Source: Pseudomonas sp. PDM18
GTDB taxonomy: Bacteria > Pseudomonadota > Gammaproteobacteria > Pseudomonadales > Pseudomonadaceae
DNA length: 64,000 nt
NCBI RefSeq assembly: GCF_014852585.1
Contig: NZ_JACVBX010000003.1
Coordinates: 1-64,000 of the forward strand
Direction: 5' to 3'
Shown one piece after another: positions 1 through 8,395 of this stretch. The notes under the pieces are model-generated. The model was not told the DNA's origin and searched no databases. It worked only from the letters and a program-made list of their open reading frames with translations. A program made the position numbers and the translations under genes. How positions within the stretch are numbered: the stretch's first letter is position 1; each line of letters opens with the position of its first letter.

Positions 1-108
1 CAAAAGATCGAGGCGCTGACCGTCCTCGCCCGCAAATTGGCCCGGATTGCCTTTGCCCTGATGACGACTCAGCAACCGTATCGGACTGCGGCCGATACGG
101 TGGGGTAG
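1..108 (+). pseudogene. IS110-family transposase, 3' end only (cut by window edge)
   Basis: An open frame enters from the left edge and ends with a TAG at 106-108, giving 35 residues that read ...LARKLARIAFALMTTQQPY... This is the usual C-terminal pattern of IS110-family (DEDD) transposases, in which a K-L-A-R-x-A helix is followed by a short Q-P-Y tail. The catalytic N-terminal and serine-containing central parts lie outside the window, so it cannot be told whether the element is complete or a remnant. It is transcribed toward the minus-strand rcsB-like gene, only 37 nt from that gene's stop. Family assignment rests on a short stretch. Confidence 0.6.
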
Positions 109-145
109 ACATAGAATCTCCTACAGGGGGAGCGCGGCGTCATGC

Positions 146-796
146 CTACTGGAACAGATTGGCCATCACACAAAACGTCAGCAATGCCTGGTCGGTATCC
201 ACATCCAGCTTGCGCATGGCGGAGATCTTCTGCGCGCTCACCGTCTTCACACTGCGGTTCAGCAGCAGCGCGATGTCCCGCACGCTCATCCCCGACACGA
301 AATGGCGCAGCACTTCGTACTCCTTCACCGACAGGCTGGCGATGCGTCCCTCCACATCATCCCCGCTGGACAGCACGCTGTTCGAGGACTGCATGCCCGG
401 CCCGCGGTAGATGCGGTCCTGGGATAATGCCTTGAGCGCCACGAGGATCTCGTTGAGGTCGCCGTTCTTCAGGATCACCCCCGACACACCCAGGTCGTAA
501 AGGCTGGAGAGGATCAGCGGGTTGGACAGCATGGTGAGGATCAGGATCCGCGTGTCGGGGAAGTTGCGCAGCAGGAACTCGATCAGTTTGATTCCGTCGC
601 CATAGGTCTGGTCGCCCGGCATGTTGTAGTCGGTGATGACGATGGCCGGCCGCTGCTCACGGTACAGCGCCACCAGCTCGCTGGAGTTGTGCGCCTCACC
701 GATCACCTCGAAGCGATCGTCCCGTTCGATCACCTCGCGAACCCCCATCAGGACGATGGGATGGTCGTCCGCTAGTGCCACTCTGACTTTTTCCAT
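146..796 (-). CDS. rcsB: RcsB-like LuxR-family response regulator
   Basis: 216-residue regulator starting MEKVRVALADDHP. The N-terminal receiver domain has the acidic pair in ALADDHP and the phospho-acceptor Asp in VITDYNMPG. The C-terminal LuxR/NarL helix-turn-helix contains LSVKEYEVLRHFVSGMS and RSVKTVSAQKISAMRKL. It is the last gene of a four-gene minus-strand operon (hybrid kinase, EAL regulator, hybrid kinase with Hpt, this regulator), the order of pvrS-pvrR-rcsC-rcsB on PAPI-1 of P. aeruginosa PA14, where RcsB activates cupD fimbriae. RocA1 of the related Roc system is the main alternative, but rocA1 is divergent from its kinase. In-frame ATGs at 817 and 838 would add 7 or 14 residues; none of the starts has a strong ribosome binding site. 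No fimbrial gene is visible in the window. Confidence 0.72.
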   Translation of the reverse strand: MEKVRVALADDHPIVLMGVREVIERDDRFEVIGEAHNSSELVALYREQRPAIVITDYNMPGDQTYGDGIKLIEFLLRNFPDTRILILTMLSNPLILSSLYDLGVSGVILKNGDLNEILVALKALSQDRIYRGPGMQSSNSVLSSGDDVEGRIASLSVKEYEVLRHFVSGMSVRDIALLLNRSVKTVSAQKISAMRKLDVDTDQALLTFCVMANLFQ

Positions 797-886
797 GAGT
801 TTCTTGAGTCCCAACATTTGCGATCGTCGGCCGGCCACAGAGGCACGGCCACTCTTCCAGAGTAGCCCCGGTTACCGAACAGGCTC

Positions 887-3800
887 TCAGAGGCTGACCA
901 GGGCCGCCTCGATTCGTCCCAGCAGCGCGTTCACCGCCGCGGACAGTTCCGGCCCGGCGGGCTGCGCAATCAGCGCCTCCTCCACCGAGCCGCAGGCATC
1001 GCTCAGGCCATGGGCCCGGACCACCGCCAGCGCGCCACGCAGGCGGTGTACCTGCTGGCGGACGGTCGCCAGGTCGCCGGACTGCAGAGCATCGGTCACC
1101 CCCTGCATGTCCTGGCGCATGGTGCGCAGGAACAGATCGCGCATCTTCTCCGAGACCTCGATCCGGTCCTGCGCCGGCGCCTGTTCCTGCTGCTGGCTTT
1201 GCGGTGGTTCGGCCGTCACATGGCCGCAGACCTTGAGCAGGCCGTCGTGCAATGTGCGCAGGCTCATCGGCTTGACCAGCCAGGCGTTCATCCCCACTGC
1301 CATGCAGCGTTCGCCCTCCTCGCGCAGGGCGTTGGCGGTCACGCCGATGATCGGCAGCCAGCTGTCCTGGCGGCGCAGCTCGCCGACCAGTTCGTAGCCG
1401 TTCATCACCGGCATGTTCACATCAGTCAGCAGCGCGTCAAAGGCTCCGGGCGCCCACCGCTGCAGGGCCTCGCGCCCGTTGCTGGTCAGGGTGACGCGGC
1501 AGCCCAGCTCCTCGAGCTGCTCCTTGAGCAGCGCCTGGTTGATCGGGTTGTCCTCGGCCACCAGGACCCGCAAGCCGAGCTTGCCCAATCGGGCGACACG
1601 GGGAGTCTGGCGGGCCTCGCCACCTCCGCCCTGCTGCGCGAGGCGCAAAGCCTGGGCGATGCCGGACAGATGGTAGAGGCTGACCTCCCAACCCTGGGCT
1701 GAAGCCTGTGGCTGCACACTGCCCTCGGTCAAAGCATTTACCCGCGCACCGCTCCACAGCTGCTCGCCACTGGCCTCGAGCAGGTCCAGCAGCACCGCGC
1801 CGGGCGGAACGTCCGGCGGCAGCTCTTCCTGAACCAGCGCCGAGCCGCCCCAGCAGTCGACCCAGGCGGCCAGGTTCTGCGCCAGTTCCTTCACCGGCGC
1901 CCGCACGTAGACCGGTTGTGGTAGCAGCGGCGCGTCGGCAACCGATGGCTGAGCGTGCTCCAACACCGGCAGCGCCAGGGTAAAGGTGAAACTGCTGCCC
2001 AACCCGGTTTCGCTGACTACCCGCAGTTGTCCACCCATCAGGTCGCTCAGTCGCGCGCAGATCGACAGGCCCAGGCCGGTACCGCTGACCGTGTGCTCGT
2101 GACCGTGAGCCTGGTAGAAGGGTTCGAACAGCCGCTGCTGCTGCGCGTCGGACATACCGATGCCGGTATCGGTCACCTGCCACTGCAGGGCCGCCTCGCC
2201 CTTTTCGCCGGCCACGATGCGCAGTCGCAGCACCACGCGACCGATGTCGGTGAACTTCAGCGCGTTGCTCAGCAGGTTGGCGAGAATCTGCCGGATACGC
2301 GCAGCATCGCCGCGCACCAGGCCCGGAACATTCGTGTCGATGCAGGCGTAGAGCTGCAGCTCCTTGCCCTCGGCTACGCCGGCATAGCTGGCGACCACGC
2401 CCTCCGCCAGCTCCAGTGGGTTGAACTCCACCGCCTCCAGCGCCATCTGCCCGGCCTCGATCTTGGACACATCGAGGATGTCGCTGATCAGTTGCAGCAG
2501 GGTCGAGGACGAACGCTGGATGGTGGCGAGATAGTCGCGCTGCTGCGGGGTCAATTCGGTCAGGCCGAGCAGTTCCAGGGTGCCCAGCACCCCATAGAGC
2601 GGCGTGCGGATTTCATGGCTCATCGTGGCGAGGAACACCGATTTCGCCTCGCTGGCGGCATCCGCCGTGAGCTTGGCGTCGGCCAGCATCTGCTGCGCCT
2701 GCTTGTGCGCGCTGATGTCGTTGAAGGCGCAGAGCACCACATTCTCGCCCCGGTAGCGGGTCGGCGCGAAGCTGGCGTGCAGCGCGCGTCCTTCCACTTC
2801 GAAGACCAGCTCGCCGTTGCCCTCGCCAACCCGTCCGCTGAGGTCCCAGTCGCGGCTGATGCGGGTGATGGCCTCGCCATCGCCCAGCCATTGCTCGGCC
2901 AAGCGGTTCTGCATCACCACCTGGTGGCTGCCATGGCGCAGCACGCATAGCGCCACCGGCGCGGTCTGGATCACCGCGCGACTGAAGGCATCGCTCTCGA
3001 CCAGATCAAGGTGCGCCTGGCGTGCTGGCCTGATCACGCGACGCGAATACCAGGAGATCGCCAGCCAGCCACCCGCCAGGCTGCCCAGGATCAGCGCCAG
3101 GCCACCAAAGAACTCCCATTTGGCATAGCGGAAGAAACTGCGATAGCTCAGGTGATAGAGCCCGGTCCAGCCACCGTCGAACTCGCTGCGAATCTTGAAT
3201 ACCAGACCGTCAGTGTCGATGTTGAGCCCATCCGCATAGTCCTTTTCCGAACCGGGGACATCGATCAGCACGTTACCTTGTGGGGTGATCAGCTCCAGTT
3301 CGTCGAAAACCGGGCGATCGAGTATCTGCTCCATGTCATTGATCCGCCCCAGATCCAGCAGCGATACCGCCACCACTCTGCGGTCCAGGTCCGAATCCCA
3401 CCAGAGCTCATCGGGCAGGTCGAGGCTGACATAGGCCAGCAGTTCGCGACTGCCTCCGGTGTAGTTCTGCGCCTTGGCCCAGTGCACCCGGCTGTCACTG
3501 CGCTGGGGGGAACGTGTTTCCAGCACCTGGCGCACCTGCTCGATCACCGGCAGGTAGGTGCGTCGGGTCACTGGGCGAAGATCACGGAAGTTGCCGATGG
3601 CGGGCACCGCCAGGCTGGTCGGCCCGTTGAGGTCGAGCACCAGCACTTGCGGCGACGGGAAGGATGAGGTGCTCCAATAACTGCTGTAGAAATTCGCCAG
3701 CATCACGCCGAAAGAGAAAGTCCCGGCCCTCGTCTGTGGGCCGCCGCCACGCACCTGCTGTGCCAGGGTGAAAGGCATGGCGAAGGAGAACTCCCGTCCT

Positions 3801-4117
3801 TCGTGGATCTCCATACCGTGCTCGCTGACCAGCATTCGACGTTGCAGGGGGATCACGTCCAGGTCCTGGCGCTGGGTGGAAGCGTCGCTCTGCTGGGCGA
3901 TGCGGTTGAGGAAAGCCTCGTGCTCGTGGAGGTCCCCGACCAGCCGGCTGAAATGGAAATGCACCTTGTCACGCTCTTCCTGCACCAGCCGGCCAAGCGC
4001 CCAGTAACAGGCGCCAACGAGTATCAGCGCAAGGGAGACGGCACACAGCAAGACGATATTCAGGCGTAGCGAGGTGCTCGCCAGTTTACGAATCGAGCCG
4101 TTGTCATGTTCCTTCAT
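887..4117 (-). CDS. rcsC: RcsC-like unorthodox sensor kinase (HisKA-HATPase-REC-Hpt)
   Basis: About 1076 residues from the chosen ATG (MKEHDNGSIRK). Order of parts: a membrane segment near residues 18-40, a periplasmic domain of about 295 residues, a second membrane segment near 336-357, a PAS-like region, a HisKA domain with the phospho-His in SHEIRTPLYG (about H501), an HATPase with NLLSNALKF and DTGIGM, a receiver with LLTDVNMP (about D899) and a C-terminal Hpt domain with VHRLRGAL (about H1025). This is a full His-Asp-His relay that could pass phosphate to the RcsB-like regulator 48 nt downstream or to the EAL regulator upstream. Frames open to 4195 and 4240 allow longer N termini, but that extension is Arg-rich and looks non-coding. 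The symbol is assigned by gene order and architecture. Confidence 0.75.
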   Translation of the reverse strand: MKEHDNGSIRKLASTSLRLNIVLLCAVSLALILVGACYWALGRLVQEERDKVHFHFSRLVGDLHEHEAFLNRIAQQSDASTQRQDLDVIPLQRRMLVSEHGMEIHEGREFSFAMPFTLAQQVRGGGPQTRAGTFSFGVMLANFYSSYWSTSSFPSPQVLVLDLNGPTSLAVPAIGNFRDLRPVTRRTYLPVIEQVRQVLETRSPQRSDSRVHWAKAQNYTGGSRELLAYVSLDLPDELWWDSDLDRRVVAVSLLDLGRINDMEQILDRPVFDELELITPQGNVLIDVPGSEKDYADGLNIDTDGLVFKIRSEFDGGWTGLYHLSYRSFFRYAKWEFFGGLALILGSLAGGWLAISWYSRRVIRPARQAHLDLVESDAFSRAVIQTAPVALCVLRHGSHQVVMQNRLAEQWLGDGEAITRISRDWDLSGRVGEGNGELVFEVEGRALHASFAPTRYRGENVVLCAFNDISAHKQAQQMLADAKLTADAASEAKSVFLATMSHEIRTPLYGVLGTLELLGLTELTPQQRDYLATIQRSSSTLLQLISDILDVSKIEAGQMALEAVEFNPLELAEGVVASYAGVAEGKELQLYACIDTNVPGLVRGDAARIRQILANLLSNALKFTDIGRVVLRLRIVAGEKGEAALQWQVTDTGIGMSDAQQQRLFEPFYQAHGHEHTVSGTGLGLSICARLSDLMGGQLRVVSETGLGSSFTFTLALPVLEHAQPSVADAPLLPQPVYVRAPVKELAQNLAAWVDCWGGSALVQEELPPDVPPGAVLLDLLEASGEQLWSGARVNALTEGSVQPQASAQGWEVSLYHLSGIAQALRLAQQGGGGEARQTPRVARLGKLGLRVLVAEDNPINQALLKEQLEELGCRVTLTSNGREALQRWAPGAFDALLTDVNMPVMNGYELVGELRRQDSWLPIIGVTANALREEGERCMAVGMNAWLVKPMSLRTLHDGLLKVCGHVTAEPPQSQQQEQAPAQDRIEVSEKMRDLFLRTMRQDMQGVTDALQSGDLATVRQQVHRLRGALAVVRAHGLSDACGSVEEALIAQPAGPELSAAVNALLGRIEAALVSL

Positions 4118-4261
4118 GCGAAGCATCCGGTGTCGCGGAAAGTGGCGGCGGAGGGCCCGCCGGATACCAGCAGACTGTAGATGTGAGTCAGGCATTAGGC
4201 GACCCGTCGGCCCCTTGGAGGCCGACGACCGCCCTGACATCTGCGATGTTTCTGCCGTGGA

Positions 4262-5458
4262 TCAACGAGCCATCGCGGAGCGTTCCTGGAGCAACTGGCG
4301 GGTGAATACGGCAGGCGGCACCGCCTCGGAGAACAGGAAGCCCTGGGCGCAATCACACCGCAGCCGACGCAGCAGCGCCAGCTCGTCCGGGTGCTCCACG
4401 CCTTCGGCAATCACCTCCAGCCCAAGCTGCCGGCCGAGCTTGACGATGCTCTCCAACGCCGCTGCCAGCCCATCGTCGTCGACGCACCCGTGCACCAGCG
4501 CGCGATCGATCTTGAGCTCCGTGAAGGGGGTCGAAACCAGGTTGTACAGCGAGCTGTAGCCCTGGCCAAAATCGTCCTGGGCAAGGCCAAAACCCTTCAT
4601 GCGCAAGCGGCAGGTGCCAGCATAGTAGTTCGCTGGGGTTGCCGTGCTGCTGCATTCGAGCAGTTCGAAAACGATGTGCGCCGGCACTCCGCCACGGGCA
4701 GCGACGAAGGCTGCGAGCCGATCCGGCAGGTCCGGATCATCCAGCAGATGAGTCGGCAGGTTGACCGCCACCGTCAGATGAAAGCCCAGCTTGCCCCAGT
4801 CGGCCTGGGCCTGCAGCGCCTGTTCGAGTACCACCCACAGCAGCGCATCGTCCAGCCCGGCGGCAGTCAGCGCCGCCATGAAGCTGCCCGGCTGCAACAC
4901 ACCATAACCAGGGTGCTCCCAGCGCACCAGAGCCTCCGCCGCAACGATGCGGCCGTCGATCAGCGAAGCCTTGGGCTGAAACCATGCACAGAACTGCCGC
5001 TGCTCCAGAGCCTGTTCCAGCTCCTCGCGAGTCGGCACTGGAATATCCGGTGCGCGGCGCTGCTCCTCGCGCTCCAGGCGTGTCACGAGCTTCTCCAGCA
5101 GGCGGCGGATCACCGGCGCGCGGGCGGGCTTGGCGATCTGTTCGAGCACGGTGATGCCATGGGCGCGGGCCACCATGCAGGCACTGCCCATCAGCGGGCG
5201 CGAAGCCGAACTCATGATCGCCAGCAGCGGCGGATGGCTCAGTGCGGCCAGCCGCTGGATCAGTTGCACGCCGTCAAGGCCGGGCATCATCAGGTCGCTG
5301 ACCACCAGGTCGAAGCGTTCCCGTTCCAGCCAGCGCAGCGCCTCGGCGCCATCCTCGGCGGCGCGCAGCTGCACGGCACCCTGCTCGCGGAACAGGTTGA
5401 TCAGGTATTCGCGCTGGAAGGGCTGGTCTTCGACGATCAGGATTCGCTGATGTCGCAT
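4262..5458 (-). CDS. pvrR: PvrR-like response regulator with EAL c-di-GMP phosphodiesterase domain
   Basis: 398 residues. A receiver domain (residues about 5-125, ILIVEDQPF, phospho-Asp D55 in VVSDLMMP) is joined to an EAL domain (about 150-395). The EAL signature reads AEALVRW. The other catalytic markers appear intact: VAVNLP (metal-binding Asn), FELLE, DDFGQGYSSL (loop 6), ELKID (Lys), AEGVE and CAQGFLFS (Gln). An active c-di-GMP phosphodiesterase that lowers c-di-GMP is therefore likely. The start at 5458 has GGAGGT 8 nt upstream and overlaps the 3' end of the pvrS-like gene by 22 nt, so the two are translationally coupled. RocR of P. aeruginosa has the same architecture; PvrR is preferred because of the four-gene co-directional order. 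Confidence 0.78.
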   Translation of the reverse strand: MRHQRILIVEDQPFQREYLINLFREQGAVQLRAAEDGAEALRWLERERFDLVVSDLMMPGLDGVQLIQRLAALSHPPLLAIMSSASRPLMGSACMVARAHGITVLEQIAKPARAPVIRRLLEKLVTRLEREEQRRAPDIPVPTREELEQALEQRQFCAWFQPKASLIDGRIVAAEALVRWEHPGYGVLQPGSFMAALTAAGLDDALLWVVLEQALQAQADWGKLGFHLTVAVNLPTHLLDDPDLPDRLAAFVAARGGVPAHIVFELLECSSTATPANYYAGTCRLRMKGFGLAQDDFGQGYSSLYNLVSTPFTELKIDRALVHGCVDDDGLAAALESIVKLGRQLGLEVIAEGVEHPDELALLRRLRCDCAQGFLFSEAVPPAVFTRQLLQERSAMAR

Positions 5459-8283
5459 GGCGGCACCTCCGCGGGCAGGCTGGTCAGGCATTGGCGCAAG
5501 GTGCGCAGGTCCACCGGTTTGAGCAGGCAGAGGTTCATGCCGGCAGCGAGGCAACGTTCGTTCTCCTCGTGCATGGCGTTAGCCGTGGCGCCGACGATCG
5601 GCCCACGATAGCCGCGCTGGCGCAGCGCACGGGCCAGTTCATAGCCGTTGAGATGGGGCATGTTGACGTCGGTGAGCACCACGTCGAAGGCATCGGGCTG
5701 CCAGCGCGACAGCGCCTGCCGGCCATCGGCGGCCAGTTCGACTGCGCAACCGAGCATCTCCAGCTGGTCGCGCAGGATCAGCTGGTTGATCGGGTTGTCC
5801 TCCACCAGCAGCACGCGCAGGCCCAGACCGATATCGGGCAGGGTCTCGGCCAGACGCGCGGCCTCGCTGCTGGCGCAGCCCTGCGCTGCTGCCAGGGCAC
5901 GACGCAGTCCTTCGAGGTTGTAGCGACCCACATGCCAGTCGCAGCCTTCCTGGCGTGGCTGCTCGCCGCCCAGGTCGGTCACCAGTACCCGGCAGCCCCG
6001 CCAGCCGGGCAGCGGCTTGCGGTCATGGGGATTGAAGCGCAGGTCCACCAGGACACTGGAAGCATCCTCCTCCACCGGCTGGTCACAGGCCACCACCTGG
6101 GCCCGCGCGCCCCAGCGGGCAATCCAGCCGCAGAGGCTATCGGCCAGTTCACGGGTCGGAGCGTGCACCCACACCATCGAGTTGCACAGCCTGGGGGCGC
6201 TGGAAGACTGCCGATCCACGCATTGCAACGGCAGGCTGAGGGAAAAGCTGCTGCCCAGCCCCACGTCGCTGACCACCCGCAACTGCCCGCCCATCAGCTC
6301 GGTCAGGCGCTTGCAGATCGACAGTCCGAGCCCGGTACCACCGGCCATGCGCGCCTGGCCGGAGACCTGGTAGAAGGCGTCGAAGAGGTTCGCCTGCTGG
6401 TCCTCGGGAATGCCGATGCCGGTATCGGCCACCTGCCAGTGCAGGGTGTCGTTCCAGCCCTCGCCGGTCTCGGCGCGCACGCGCAGCACGATGCGTCCGC
6501 TATCGGTGAACTTCACCGCGTTGCTCAGCAGATTGTTGAGAATCTGGCGGATACGCGTGGCGTCGCCCAGTACCCGCTCGGGCATCTGCGAGTCACAGCA
6601 GGCATAGATCTGCAGGCCCTTGGCGCGAGCCGCCGCAGCGTATGACTGGACGCTGTCGAGGGTGAGTTCCAGCGGCGAGAACTCCACCGGCTCCAGGCCC
6701 AGCTGGCCGACTTCGATCTTCGATACATCGAGCACATCACTGATCAATTGCAGCAGGGTCGAGGACGAGCGCTGGATGGCGCGCAGATACCCGGACTGCT
6801 GGTGATCCAGCGCCGTGCGACCGAGGAGCTCAAGGGTGCCGAGCACGCCATACAGCGGTGTCCGGATTTCATGGCTCATGGTCGCCAGGAACAGCGTCTT
6901 CGCCTCGTTGGCAGTGTCCGACAGGCGCTTGGCTTCAGCCAGCGCCGCCTCGGTCTGCTTGCGCGCGCTGATATCGCTGAAGGCGCAGCAGAGCACTTCC
7001 TCGCCCTTGTAGCGGGTCGGCGTGTAGCTCAGGTACAGATGCCTTCCGGTATGGGTATCCACCTCTTCCGAGCCGCCCTCCTCGCCACTGCTGAAGCCGC
7101 GCTCCAGCCAGCCATGGCTCCAGTAACGACGCTCATCGCCGCTGCCCAGCCATTGCTGGGCGAGGCGGTTCTCCAGCACCACCTCGGCATCGCTGCGCCG
7201 CAGCACACAGAGCGCCACCGGCGCGGTCTGGATCATCGCGCGGGAGAACCCCTCGTTCTCCACCAGCGCATCGAGACGGTGCTGCGCCGGGCCGATCAGG
7301 CGCCGGTTGATGCGTCGGCACATGCCCCATACCAGCAGCGAGCAGCCCAGCAGGAAGGCCAGCGATGCGAGGATCCTGGGCCACATCGGCAGCAGCAGGT
7401 CGTACAGGTTGAAGTAGTAGATCAGCGACCAGTCGGAGCTGCCCAGGTGCTTGAGCAGCGCCAGGTGGCTGGGCAGCAGGCCGGGCCCGCTGAAGGCGAA
7501 GTTGTCGCCGTCCCACAGGTCGCTGAACTGCAGGCCGAGTTGCGGTGTGACCGCGCTGCCGAGAATCGCCCGGTGCTCACGGTCCAGCAGCAGGAAGCGC
7601 CCGGCTTCGGGCACACCGAAGGCCGCGGAGAGGTCAGCGCCGAACAGCTCGAGCCCCAGCCAGCCGTTGTCCTGCTCGCTGGTCACGCGGGTGAACAGGT
7701 ACTGCCGCGCCTGCGGGTCGGTCGGGTCGGCGAGCCAGCGCACCTGTCGCTCTTCCGTCGGCGTACCAGGTTGCGCCAGCGCTTCGAGCACCGACGGCGG
7801 CACCACGGCGTTGAGCGCCGGCGCCCCGTACAACCGCGTCACCGTGCGATCGTCTTCGGGGGAGACATAGATCAGGTTCAGCCGCTTGGCCTCCATCTCC
7901 TCCAGGTCGCGCCCGGACAGCGCCAGGCTCCAGCTGGAACCGGGCTCGCCGAGGGTGACGAAAATCTGCTCGTGGGGCGGCACCGGCACGCTCAACTGGC
8001 GCCACTGCACCATCGGCTCACGCACTTTCCAGGTCACACCCCGGCTGATGTGCTCCAGCAGCGATTCGCGCTGGCCGAGGTAATCCTGGGCTTCGTACAT
8101 GGCCGCGTTCATCTGCCGACGCAACTGCGACACTTCGCTATTGAGGCTCGCGGCAAGGAACAGGCTGAGGGTGAAGAAAAGGCAGGCGATCACCACCCCG
8201 GCCAGCAGACGAAGAAGCTTTCGGGCCGCCTTCGGGGTGGAAAAGGACGAATCCTGACGACGAAGGAACTGCTTGAGTTTCAT
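5437..8283 (-). CDS. pvrS: PvrS-like hybrid sensor kinase without Hpt domain
   Basis: 948 residues, first gene of the four-gene signalling operon. Membrane segments lie near residues 24-46 and 300-322 and enclose a periplasmic sensor domain of about 250 residues. A PAS-like linker leads to HisKA (SHEIRTPLYG, H471), HATPase (NLLSNAVKF, DTGIGI) and one receiver domain (VLLVEDNPIN, phospho-Asp D872 in LTDVNMP). The protein ends soon after the receiver (...LPAEVPPCDISES), so unlike the RcsC-like kinase it carries no Hpt domain and would need one in trans to complete a phosphorelay. The kinase core closely resembles that of the RcsC-like protein, which points to an old duplication. A tandem 24-bp repeat sits 36-83 nt upstream of the start. 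Confidence 0.78.
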   Translation of the reverse strand: MKLKQFLRRQDSSFSTPKAARKLLRLLAGVVIACLFFTLSLFLAASLNSEVSQLRRQMNAAMYEAQDYLGQRESLLEHISRGVTWKVREPMVQWRQLSVPVPPHEQIFVTLGEPGSSWSLALSGRDLEEMEAKRLNLIYVSPEDDRTVTRLYGAPALNAVVPPSVLEALAQPGTPTEERQVRWLADPTDPQARQYLFTRVTSEQDNGWLGLELFGADLSAAFGVPEAGRFLLLDREHRAILGSAVTPQLGLQFSDLWDGDNFAFSGPGLLPSHLALLKHLGSSDWSLIYYFNLYDLLLPMWPRILASLAFLLGCSLLVWGMCRRINRRLIGPAQHRLDALVENEGFSRAMIQTAPVALCVLRRSDAEVVLENRLAQQWLGSGDERRYWSHGWLERGFSSGEEGGSEEVDTHTGRHLYLSYTPTRYKGEEVLCCAFSDISARKQTEAALAEAKRLSDTANEAKTLFLATMSHEIRTPLYGVLGTLELLGRTALDHQQSGYLRAIQRSSSTLLQLISDVLDVSKIEVGQLGLEPVEFSPLELTLDSVQSYAAAARAKGLQIYACCDSQMPERVLGDATRIRQILNNLLSNAVKFTDSGRIVLRVRAETGEGWNDTLHWQVADTGIGIPEDQQANLFDAFYQVSGQARMAGGTGLGLSICKRLTELMGGQLRVVSDVGLGSSFSLSLPLQCVDRQSSSAPRLCNSMVWVHAPTRELADSLCGWIARWGARAQVVACDQPVEEDASSVLVDLRFNPHDRKPLPGWRGCRVLVTDLGGEQPRQEGCDWHVGRYNLEGLRRALAAAQGCASSEAARLAETLPDIGLGLRVLLVEDNPINQLILRDQLEMLGCAVELAADGRQALSRWQPDAFDVVLTDVNMPHLNGYELARALRQRGYRGPIVGATANAMHEENERCLAAGMNLCLLKPVDLRTLRQCLTSLPAEVPPCDISES

Positions 8284-8318
8284 GGCCGCCAGCCTGGCGA
8301 AAAGCTTGCCAGGCGGAC

Positions 8319-8366
8319 ATCAGACAAATCTAAAAAGTGGGGATCAGATAAATCTAAAAAGTGGGG
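8319..8366. repeat. Two tandem 24-bp repeats upstream of the pvrS-like gene
   Basis: Positions 8319-8342 and 8343-8366 are head-to-tail copies of a 24-bp unit that differ at one base (C or T at the seventh base). Each is AT-rich in its middle (AAATCTAAAAAG) and ends in GTGGGG. They fill much of the 112-nt gap between the stop of recD and the start of the pvrS-like gene. The place and the two-copy design suggest an operator for the signalling operon, but no binding protein is known to me. Confidence 0.8.
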
Positions 8367-8395
8367 AAATGCGAGCGGTCGCTCAGCGCGTCGGG

